22,490 nucleotides of DNA from Candidatus Sabulitectum sp. Its GTDB lineage: Bacteria; Fermentibacterota; Fermentibacteria; Fermentibacterales; Fermentibacteraceae. The stretch covers positions 1 to 22,490 of the forward strand of contig JAGLDB010000009.1 of NCBI GenBank assembly GCA_023145935.1, written 5' to 3'. The notes beneath the pieces are model-generated. The model was not told the DNA's origin. It saw nothing but the letters and a program-made list of their open reading frames with translations, and ran no database searches. The translations under genes and the position numbers were made by a program. Shown here piece after piece: positions 1-6,375 of this stretch; positions within the stretch are counted from its first letter, which is position 1, and each line of letters starts with the position of its first letter.

Positions 1-2
1 CC

Positions 3-1070
3 GGAGGAATGTCTCATACTGGCATTATCAAGCTCTCTGGGATGCTCTCCAGGCTGGCTCCAGGTGATTTGAACCGTGTTTATTATGCATCTGACGGTGC
101 CAGCGGAGTAGAAGCTGCTTTGCGGATTGCAATTCAGTACTGGTGGAATCTTGGCAGGGCTGAAAAGAAAAACATCATCTCTCTTGCGGGAGCCTATCAC
201 GGAGATACAATCGGAACAGTTGGGCTTGGTTTTCTGGAACGATTTCACAAGCCTCTTGAGCACGTTGTGAACAGGTCGATGCAGGCACCTGCACCCCATT
301 GCTTCCACTGCCCCTTCTCGGATAACTGTTCGCTTCAGTGTTTCAGTGGAATGGAAGATATTCTTAGGGAAAAAGCTGAAACAACCGCTGCGGTAATAAT
401 AGAACCTGTCTGCCAGGGCGCTGCTGGCATTCGCATTTATCCTCCGGAATATGTCACCCGGCTCCGGAAGCTCTGCACTGAACTGGGTGTGCTGCTGATT
501 CTCGACGAGATTGCCGTGGGGTTTGGCAGAACAGGTGAAATGTTTGCTTCAAATCTTGCAGGAATACAACCAGATCTTATGGTGGTTGGTAAATCTCTTA
601 CCGGTGGGTACCTGCCAATGAGTGCAGTTATCACCACCTCTGAAATATTTGATTCATTCCGCTCCACCGTTGATAAAGACAGAACTTTCTACCACGGTCA
701 CACATTCTCCGGTAATCCTCTGGCTGCTGCTGCTGCTATTGCTGCACTCGAAGTGTTTGACAAAGAGAATGTGATTGATCAGAGCAGGTTACCTGCTTCT
801 CTGCTTGAGACAGCTTTCCGTGAATTCGGTGAAATACCCGGAGTACACAAAACGGCTACACTGGGTTGCATGAGTTCTCTTGAGATTGCTGAAGAAGCAG
901 GAGGAAGCAGCACTGCTGCTGAAATGGCAGTGATGGCTCTTGAAATGGGGCTTATCATCAGACCGCTTGGGTCGGTGATATACCTGTGGCCACCACTTGT
1001 TACCGGAAAATCTGATATGGAGCAGATGCTTAGTATATTTGGTGTGTGTTTAAGACGCAGCCTGCATTGA
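3..1070 (+). CDS. bioA: BioA-like class III aminotransferase, 5' partial
   Basis: PLP-dependent fold-type I aminotransferase closest to adenosylmethionine-8-amino-7-oxononanoate (DAPA) aminotransferase of biotin synthesis. The reading frame is open to the window edge. The ATG at 9 aligns with an internal GGLTH region of E. coli BioA, so about 80 N-terminal residues are missing and the ATG is probably not the start. Counting from that Met, I see the GAYHGDT motif (61-67), the PLP-contacting Asp in LDEIAVGFGRTG (D166), the Schiff-base Lys in VGKSLTGG (K195), HTFSGNPLAAAAA, and a BioA-like C-terminal IIRPLGSVIYLWPP whose Arg matches the substrate carboxylate Arg of BioA. A Cys-rich insert (C98, C101, C107, C111) is absent from E. 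coli BioA but is seen, from memory, in some Firmicute-type relatives. The neighbours are not biotin genes, so another amino-group transfer is possible. The family call is firm; the exact substrate is not. Confidence 0.8.
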   Translation, partial: GGMSHTGIIKLSGMLSRLAPGDLNRVYYASDGASGVEAALRIAIQYWWNLGRAEKKNIISLAGAYHGDTIGTVGLGFLERFHKPLEHVVNRSMQAPAPHCFHCPFSDNCSLQCFSGMEDILREKAETTAAVIIEPVCQGAAGIRIYPPEYVTRLRKLCTELGVLLILDEIAVGFGRTGEMFASNLAGIQPDLMVVGKSLTGGYLPMSAVITTSEIFDSFRSTVDKDRTFYHGHTFSGNPLAAAAAIAALEVFDKENVIDQSRLPASLLETAFREFGEIPGVHKTATLGCMSSLEIAEEAGGSSTAAEMAVMALEMGLIIRPLGSVIYLWPPLVTGKSDMEQMLSIFGVCLRRSLH

Positions 1071-1083
1071 ATCGGAGACTGGA

Positions 1084-1719
1084 TTGCATAAAGAAAACTA
1101 TCTGGATTCCATAGACCTTTCTGGCTTGTGCCATGATGACATTAAAGATGTTGACATACCGGGGCTTGCTCTGCTTGTGCTGGATATGCAGGATTTCTTT
1201 ATCTCTCCCGGGTCCCATGCTTTTGTTCCCTCTTCTCCCGCTTTGATTCCAGTTATTCAAGGTCTTGTTCACAGCTTTGAAGAGCAGGCTCTTCCTGTGA
1301 TCTATACCAGACACCTGAATACTGCATCAGATGCAGATATGATGGGGCGATGGTGGAGAGATGTAATAACAGCAGAGAACCCTCTGAGTGAGATTCACAA
1401 CGGGTTTGACATTTCGAATTCCCGGGTAATTGAAAAAACTCAATACGATGCGTTCTACCGCACAACTCTTGGTGATACGCTGGAGGAACTGGGAGTTACC
1501 ACAGTAGTGATCACAGGCTTAATGACCAACCTCTGCTGCGAGACCACTGCAAGGTCTGCCTTTGTAAGAGGCTACAGAGTTTTTATGCCGATTGATGGTA
1601 CAGCGACCATGAACAGCGAGCTGCATCGTGCTACCACTGTAAACCTGGCTCACGGTTTTGCTGATCCTGTCAGTGTTTCTGCCATACTTGCAAGTATTCG
1701 GAGTTTAAATGGACGCTGA
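1084..1719 (+). CDS. Isochorismatase-family cysteine hydrolase
   Basis: 211-residue cytoplasmic alpha/beta hydrolase of the isochorismatase/nicotinamidase fold. The catalytic triad is visible: Asp34 in LLVLDMQDFF, Lys118 in VIEKTQYDAFYRT, and nucleophile Cys151 in ITGLMTNLCCETTARSA, which also holds the usual cis-peptide region. The start is TTG at 1084, with CGGAG at 1073-1077 at good spacing and no ATG before the catalytic Asp. It lies 13 nt after the aminotransferase stop and overlaps the next gene by 11 nt, so it is translationally linked to both. Family members hydrolyse isochorismate vinyl ether, nicotinamide, N-carbamoyl compounds or similar amides. The sequence alone does not choose between these. 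No metal-binding HxH/D set typical of nicotinamidase is obvious, so I do not call it PncA. Confidence 0.85.
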   Translation: MHKENYLDSIDLSGLCHDDIKDVDIPGLALLVLDMQDFFISPGSHAFVPSSPALIPVIQGLVHSFEEQALPVIYTRHLNTASDADMMGRWWRDVITAENPLSEIHNGFDISNSRVIEKTQYDAFYRTTLGDTLEELGVTTVVITGLMTNLCCETTARSAFVRGYRVFMPIDGTATMNSELHRATTVNLAHGFADPVSVSAILASIRSLNGR

Positions 1720-2518
1720 GAATGTTATAATTATCGGTGCCGGCCCTGCAGGTCTGGCTGCGGCTAATCAGTTGAAACTGTACGGGATCGATCCGCTTGT
1801 GTATGAGTGTGACCAGCCTGGGGGATTACTTCTTAATGCGTACTCAGTGATCAACTACCCTGGAGTTCCTTATGGAATATCCGGAAGAGAACTTATCAAT
1901 AAGTTTGAGCTGCCATCCATGCTCATGTTCGGTGAAGTTACTGAAGTTTACAGAGAAAACCACCTGTATGAGATTCACTCGGACTGTGGAGACGTCAGAA
2001 CACTATCTGTGATCATTGCTTCCGGAACAATGCCCAAAAAAATAATCGTTCCCGGAGTAGAGGAAAACCGGGTTCACTACAATGTCAAAGATTTACATAA
2101 CTGTTCCGGAAAATCCGCAGCGGTTATCGGCGGCGGCGATGCCGCTCTTGATTACGCAATGAGTCTGAGGCTGAATATGAGCTGCACTGTGAATGTCTAT
2201 GCAAGAGGCGACTTCTCAAAAGTTGTCCCACACCTGCTGAGGAAAGTTGCGTTGATTCCCGGCATAACACTCTTTCCTGCAAGTCTCCCGAAAAATTCTT
2301 TTTCAGAAGAAATTATCGTTGTTGCAGCAGGAAGAACACCCAGAGTGGATTTCATTTCAACTAATCTGTTATCTTCGCCACCTGCGGACGGTTCATTTCA
2401 TATGTGCGGAGACTGCAGCAACGGAATTTACCGCCAGACGGCAATCGCAGTCGGAAACGGTGTTGAGGCTGCCATGAAAGTTGCCGGGTATCTGAAAGAT
2501 GTGGGGATTATTAAATGA
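1709..2518 (+). CDS. Thioredoxin-reductase-like FAD/NAD(P)H oxidoreductase lacking CxxC
   Basis: 269-residue two-dinucleotide-domain flavoprotein. The FAD-binding GAGPAG is at residues 10-15, the NAD(P)H-binding IGGGDAALDYA at 140-150, and the C-terminal FAD signature MCGDCSNGIYRQTAIAVGNG at 232-251. In thioredoxin reductase a CATC disulfide sits just before the GGGDSA motif. Here that stretch reads HYNVKDLHNCSG, with no CxxC. The HYxVxDL pattern resembles thioredoxin-reductase-like ferredoxin/flavodoxin-NADP reductases of the Bacillus YumC type. It is shorter than the usual 310-340 residues, mostly in the second half. The ATG at 1709 lies inside the 3' end of the hydrolase gene, and the stop overlaps the radical SAM start as ATGA. 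A plausible inferred role is electron supply to the adjacent [4Fe-4S] radical SAM enzyme, or oxidation/reduction of the pathway product. Confidence 0.8.
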   Translation: MDAENVIIIGAGPAGLAAANQLKLYGIDPLVYECDQPGGLLLNAYSVINYPGVPYGISGRELINKFELPSMLMFGEVTEVYRENHLYEIHSDCGDVRTLSVIIASGTMPKKIIVPGVEENRVHYNVKDLHNCSGKSAAVIGGGDAALDYAMSLRLNMSCTVNVYARGDFSKVVPHLLRKVALIPGITLFPASLPKNSFSEEIIVVAAGRTPRVDFISTNLLSSPPADGSFHMCGDCSNGIYRQTAIAVGNGVEAAMKVAGYLKDVGIIK

Positions 2519-3465
2519 AGGTTATTGCTTCCAGCGGCAGAGATGATCTTGCCCGTGTTTACATAGTTGAATTCGAGAACGGACTTCAGGTTGAATGCGC
2601 TGAATCATTACAGCCGCCATTACCACTGGAAAAGAAGTGGGTCATGCTGGTTTCAACCCTGTTTGGCTGCCCGGTGGGTTGCTCCATGTGTGATGCCGGA
2701 GCGGAATACCACGGCAAGCTTTCAGCCGGGCAGATAACTGATCAGATAGAGATGATGATACGAAGACGTTTTCCATCAATGAAAGTCCCATCTGCCCAGT
2801 TTAAGGTTCAATTCGCAAGGATGGGTGAACCTGCCCTTAATCCGTCGGTTATAGATGTGCTGAGAGATCTTCCTGACAGAATTGATGCCCCTGGATTCAT
2901 GCCATCTATTTCCACTGTGGCTCCAAATGGAACTGATACATTTTTCAGCGATCTGCTGGAAGTTAAGAACGATCTTTACTCCGGTGGTAATTTTCAACTT
3001 CAGTTCTCTCTGCACACAACTGATCCTGTTCTGCGAAGACAGATCATTCCTGCCAGCACATGGAGCATGGAAGAGATTGCAGGTTACGGCAGTGCATTCT
3101 ATTCCCCGGGAGACAGAAAAGTGACTTTAAACTTCGCCCTGGCAAAAGGCTCACCCCTTGAGCCTCAGGTGCTTCTTAAGCATTTCAATCCGGATTTTTT
3201 CCTTGTAAAGATAACACCACTCAACCCAACCTACAGAGCACAGGAAAACAACCTGACTTCACACATCGACCCTGCTTCAACTGATGTACGAAATGACCTG
3301 GTTGAAGAAATAAAGAGCGCAGGCTACGATGTGATTCTCAGCATAGGGGAACAGGAGGAGAACCGCATTGGAAGTAATTGCGGACAGTACCTGCGGGCTC
3401 ATGTTGATTCGGGTAATGCTATGAAAAACGGTTATACTTATCCCATTGAAAAGCTTGTGGAATAA
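2515..3465 (+). CDS. RlmN/Cfr-like radical SAM protein without N-terminal domain
   Basis: 316-residue radical SAM enzyme. The [4Fe-4S] motif CPVGCSMC gives C52, C56 and C59. It then follows the RlmN layout: FARMGEPALNPS (RlmN GMGEPLLN), FSLHTTDPVLRRQIIP (SLHAxxDELRRxLxP), VTLNFAL, VKITPLNPT, and a C-terminal NCGQY whose C289 matches the methyl-carrying Cys355 of E. coli RlmN. Two features differ from true RlmN. The roughly 90-residue N-terminal domain is absent. The position of the second catalytic cysteine (E. coli Cys118, seven residues before the first cluster Cys) is Leu45. RlmN methylates 23S rRNA A2503 and tRNA A37. Given these losses, the operon context with an aminotransferase, hydrolase and flavoprotein, and coupled translation (ATGA), I infer a small-molecule or peptide substrate rather than rRNA. 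Family call firm, reaction unknown. Confidence 0.8.
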   Translation: MKVIASSGRDDLARVYIVEFENGLQVECAESLQPPLPLEKKWVMLVSTLFGCPVGCSMCDAGAEYHGKLSAGQITDQIEMMIRRRFPSMKVPSAQFKVQFARMGEPALNPSVIDVLRDLPDRIDAPGFMPSISTVAPNGTDTFFSDLLEVKNDLYSGGNFQLQFSLHTTDPVLRRQIIPASTWSMEEIAGYGSAFYSPGDRKVTLNFALAKGSPLEPQVLLKHFNPDFFLVKITPLNPTYRAQENNLTSHIDPASTDVRNDLVEEIKSAGYDVILSIGEQEENRIGSNCGQYLRAHVDSGNAMKNGYTYPIEKLVE

Positions 3466-3508
3466 TTAAGCAGCTCCCCTAGTATCAATAATAACGAAGG
3501 GAGAAATC

Positions 3509-4432
3509 ATGTTTCTTATCAGTTGTCTGCTTCTCACATCCATCACCGGAGATGTTCAGAGCGAAGTTCAGAATGAAGTACACGAATGGGGTATTGTTGT
3601 TTTCGAAGAGAATTCACCGCTGATGTGCGGTGAGTCCTGGCAGGACATCAACCTGTACCCGGAATATATAAGAGCTGAAGCATGTGCGGAGGCTCCTGTT
3701 GTGTGGATCTACGGCGAACCTTTTGAGACTGCCACTTTCACAGTAACAACCGGTGAGCAGAGCATCACTCTTACCTACCCCGTTCCTGACAGAACAGCGT
3801 TGGGTTTGGCAGAATGGGACATTTCCGCTGAAGTCTCTGCTGAAATCGTGGTGGAAAACATTGAAGAAACACCAATGATACTGGAGGGCGAAGAGACTGT
3901 GGACATCTTCGACGGCCCCTTCTGGTGGGCAATGGACTCGTGGCGGGAAGTTCAATCTCTATCCCTTTATCAGGAGTACACCGGGATAACAGAAAACTTT
4001 CTTTACTATGAGTGTGCAGTGCATCCGGGGTTTACAGACAATTTCTTCCAGTGGAGCTCAAACGGCAACCCCGTTTTCCCGGGAACAGAAATTCAGGATG
4101 CTCTTTACTTCACTCCCGGTGGGGTCTTCTCTGTTACGGTGCCAACTGCTGAATTCACTCCACTTACAATACCGATGCTAAGCGGGATAAGTACAAATAC
4201 AATACTGGATACATTCTCTGCATGGGGCAGATCCAACCTGGAACCTGCAGAGATAAGCTCTCTCTGGGAAACCTGGAAACCTGTTTTCACTGAAGAGGAC
4301 TCTTTCTGGCTGGTCTTTCCCATACCTGAACAGTACTACAATTCAATAAGCACCATCAAACTTGAAATGCCTGAATCCCGCATTATCGTATACGACAGAC
4401 TTTTTCTTGGAGCAGTCAAGCTGAATCGCTGA
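3509..4432 (+). CDS. Exported HEWG-motif protein, tandem copy 1
   Basis: 307 residues. A short hydrophobic N-terminus (residues 1-14) looks like a weak signal peptide, and VHEWG begins at residue 24, close to the likely mature N-terminus. The start is supported by AAGGGAG five nt before the ATG. Landmarks shared with the next two genes, in order, are VHEWGxVVFEE, CGxxW, EAPVVWIxGxPFE, a YPxPD stretch, EWxIS, a DGPFxWAxxSWR block, SGITENFLYYEC (TGITENFLYYEC here), ExSxLWETWKPVFTE, FPIPExYxxxIS and RLFLGAV near the end. Two Cys (in MCGESW and YYEC) are kept in all three copies, which suggests a disulfide outside the cytoplasm. This copy has an acidic insert of about 20 residues before DIFDGPFWW. 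Function unknown. From memory, the layout resembles uncharacterised exported proteins with HEWGTF and FLFYRG motifs. Confidence 0.8.
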   Translation: MFLISCLLLTSITGDVQSEVQNEVHEWGIVVFEENSPLMCGESWQDINLYPEYIRAEACAEAPVVWIYGEPFETATFTVTTGEQSITLTYPVPDRTALGLAEWDISAEVSAEIVVENIEETPMILEGEETVDIFDGPFWWAMDSWREVQSLSLYQEYTGITENFLYYECAVHPGFTDNFFQWSSNGNPVFPGTEIQDALYFTPGGVFSVTVPTAEFTPLTIPMLSGISTNTILDTFSAWGRSNLEPAEISSLWETWKPVFTEEDSFWLVFPIPEQYYNSISTIKLEMPESRIIVYDRLFLGAVKLNR

Positions 4433-4455
4433 AGCCATCACATTAGGAGGAAGCA

Positions 4456-5334
4456 ATGTTAAAAATAATCTCTGTACTGATACTGATCGGCGCCGGTATT
4501 GCTTCTGAAGGGGCAGAAGCCTGGAATTCTGTCCATGAGTGGGGTGTTGTTGTTTTTGAAGAAGCCAGTATCCAGAAGTGCGGAGGCGCATGGAAAGACA
4601 CTGGTCTGTATCCTGATTATGTACCTGCTGAAATGGAAGCATATGCTCCTGTCGTTTGGATACATGGTGACCCTTTTGACAATGCAACCTTTGCAGTTTC
4701 CACAGGTGACCAGGGAATCACATTTTCATACCCCATTCCCGACAGAACTGATCCGGGTGTGGTGGAGTGGGATATTTCTGCCGGGCAGGACCCTTTGCAG
4801 TTCAATTTCTATGAAGGCCCATTCGGATGGGCTATAGACTACTGGAGAAATGTTCAGTCAATTCCGCTCTATCAGGAAAGCAGTGGAATTACAGAAGGTT
4901 TTCTTTACTATGAATGCACCGTGAGTTATGAGTTTACCGACAATTTCTTCAGATGGAATCAGAGTGGAAATCCGGTATTTACGGAAGCTGTAATTAGGGA
5001 TGCTCTATTCTTCATGCCGTACGGGGTGATTCCGGTTACGATCCGTCAGGATAAATTCATTCCCACTGACTTTCCGCTGGGTGGAGAAATCGATCCGCAA
5101 CTGGCACAGGACACATTCCACAGTTGGGCGGATTCACTATTGGAGCCTTCTGAAATCACCGCTCTCTGGGAAACCTGGAAACCTGTATTCTCTGAAAAAG
5201 GCACATCCTGGATTGTGTTCCCAATACCAGTTGAATACAACGATCAAATAAGCAATTTAAACCTGAGTTTTCCGGAAGAACGCAGTGTGGAGTATGAAAG
5301 ATTTTTCCTTGGGGCAGTCGAGCTGAAGATTTAG
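4456..5334 (+). CDS. Exported HEWG-motif protein, tandem copy 2
   Basis: 292 residues, the clearest signal peptide of the three: Lys3, a hydrophobic core to about residue 17, and a small-residue cleavage zone near ASEGAEA. HEWG is at 27-30. A perfect AGGAGG lies five nt before the ATG, and the gap to copy 1 is only 23 nt, so the two are likely cotranscribed. It keeps the family blocks (QKCGGAW, APVVWIHGDPFD, YPIPD, EGPFGWAIDYWR, SGITEGFLYYEC, PSEITALWETWKPVFSE, FPIPVEYN, RFFLGAVEL). It lacks the acidic insert of copy 1 and the extra Cys in the AExCAEAP block, leaving only the two family-wide Cys. The block near the HEWG codons is identical in DNA to copy 3 over 33 bp. Function unknown; probably a beta-rich periplasmic or surface protein. 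Confidence 0.8.
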   Translation: MLKIISVLILIGAGIASEGAEAWNSVHEWGVVVFEEASIQKCGGAWKDTGLYPDYVPAEMEAYAPVVWIHGDPFDNATFAVSTGDQGITFSYPIPDRTDPGVVEWDISAGQDPLQFNFYEGPFGWAIDYWRNVQSIPLYQESSGITEGFLYYECTVSYEFTDNFFRWNQSGNPVFTEAVIRDALFFMPYGVIPVTIRQDKFIPTDFPLGGEIDPQLAQDTFHSWADSLLEPSEITALWETWKPVFSEKGTSWIVFPIPVEYNDQISNLNLSFPEERSVEYERFFLGAVELKI

Positions 5335-5492
5335 GAGCAGTCAGTTCGCTCTGCGAGATTGACAGAACTGTGGAAAGAAACGGAGAAACAATGATCCCGA
5401 TGATTGCAATGCTTGTTGACACGGCAATTTATCATGACGAAAGCACAGCAGTGAATTATGTCCATGAGTGGGGTGTTGTTGTTTTTGAAGAA
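4531..5492 (+). repeat. Identical 33-bp segments in copies 2 and 3 (4531-4563 and 5460-5492)
   Basis: The codons for VHEWGVVVFEE are identical at every base between copy 2 (4531-4563) and copy 3 (5460-5492), including third positions, although the surrounding genes are clearly diverged. A second shared block coding for LWETWKP occurs in copies 1 and 2 (around 4260-4282 and 5163-5185). This fits local gene conversion or strong constraint at DNA level. Coordinates span both copies. Confidence 0.75.
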
Positions 5493-6272
5493 AACATCGG
5501 ACCCGTTATCTGTGGGAGCCCATGGGAAGGTTCCGCAATGTTCATGAATGATGATCTGTGCGCGGAAGCACCTGTGGTCTGGATCCATGGTGAACCGTTT
5601 GAAGGAACATTCAGAGTTGAAGTGGAGCCCGGTGAGACCATCACAATGGTCTATCCCGATCCGGACACACTGGAGTATGAATTTGCTGAATGGTACATCT
5701 CCAGCGTTCAGAAAATTGAAGAGATCAATGAGTACGCATATGTGTATGACGGGCCGTTCTTGTGGGCTGTAGAATCATGGAGGGATGTTCCCTCTCTATC
5801 CCTTTTCAATGAAAACTCAGGCATCACAGAGAATTTCCTTTACTACGAGTGTACAGTTCCTCCCAGCTTCGGAGATATATTCTTCCACTGGGGTCCAGAG
5901 GGAACCCCAGTTTTTGCAGGCGTACCTGTTGATGATGCCCTGGCTTTTACACCGTATGGAATAGTGCAAGTGGCTCTTCAGGGGGATGAATTCATTCCAA
6001 ATGAATATCCCTTTCAAGGAATTACACTTCCTGAACATGTGGTTGACACATTCTGCCGCTGGGCAGGTTCAAAACTGAAAACTTCGGAGATCTCTGCTTT
6101 ATGGAAGACCTGGCAACCTGCATTCACTGAACCGGGTCACTACTGGCTTGTGTTTCCCATCCCCGAGGAATACAACAACCTGATCAGTACAATTCGTCTT
6201 GAGACCTCTGACAACAGGGATATAGAGTACAACAGGCTGTTCCTGGGAGCTGTCAGAGTGAGCCTGCAGTAA
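5391..6272 (+). CDS. Exported HEWG-motif protein, tandem copy 3
   Basis: 293 residues from ATG 5391, preceded by CGGAG at 5381-5385. An in-frame GTG at 5370 would add seven residues in front of the hydrophobic segment and lacks a ribosome site, so I prefer 5391. The N-terminus (MIPMIAMLVDTAIY) is a weak, uncharged signal-like segment; HEWG starts at residue 25. The family blocks follow: VICGSPW, CAEAPVVWIHGEPFE, YPDPD, EWYIS, YDGPFLWAVESWR, SGITENFLYYEC, FTPYG, SEISALWKTWQPAFTE, FPIPEEYNN, RLFLGAV. An extra Cys sits in DTFCRWAG. This is the last gene before the stem-loop at 6315-6363. Identity to copies 1 and 2 looks like 45-55% by eye, so duplication is not very recent overall. Function unknown. 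Confidence 0.8.
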   Translation: MIPMIAMLVDTAIYHDESTAVNYVHEWGVVVFEENIGPVICGSPWEGSAMFMNDDLCAEAPVVWIHGEPFEGTFRVEVEPGETITMVYPDPDTLEYEFAEWYISSVQKIEEINEYAYVYDGPFLWAVESWRDVPSLSLFNENSGITENFLYYECTVPPSFGDIFFHWGPEGTPVFAGVPVDDALAFTPYGIVQVALQGDEFIPNEYPFQGITLPEHVVDTFCRWAGSKLKTSEISALWKTWQPAFTEPGHYWLVFPIPEEYNNLISTIRLETSDNRDIEYNRLFLGAVRVSLQ

Positions 6273-6314
6273 CTCGACAGTCCCTGCGCCAGCCTGACTC
6301 ACTCACAAACTGCT

Positions 6315-6363
6315 GGAAGGGCTGTGCTTAATAAAACAGAGTGCTTTTCGCACAGCCCCTCCT
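6315..6363. terminator. Stem-loop between convergent genes
   Basis: Inverted repeat with a 13-bp stem containing one mismatch: the left arm 6315-6327 ends GGGCTGTGC and the right arm 6350-6362 begins GCACAGCCC, with a 22-nt loop. It sits between the convergent HEWG copy 3 and the beta-propeller gene. There is no U-tract on either strand, so it may be a bidirectional or 3'-end-protecting hairpin rather than a canonical terminator. Confidence 0.6.
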
Positions 6364-6375
6364 TGCAGGTCGTCT

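Noticed and set aside
5342..5370. CAGTTC/GAACTG inverted repeat before HEWG copy 3 as an attenuator
   Set aside because: Six-bp arms with a 17-nt spacer and no T-run; not distinguishable from chance.
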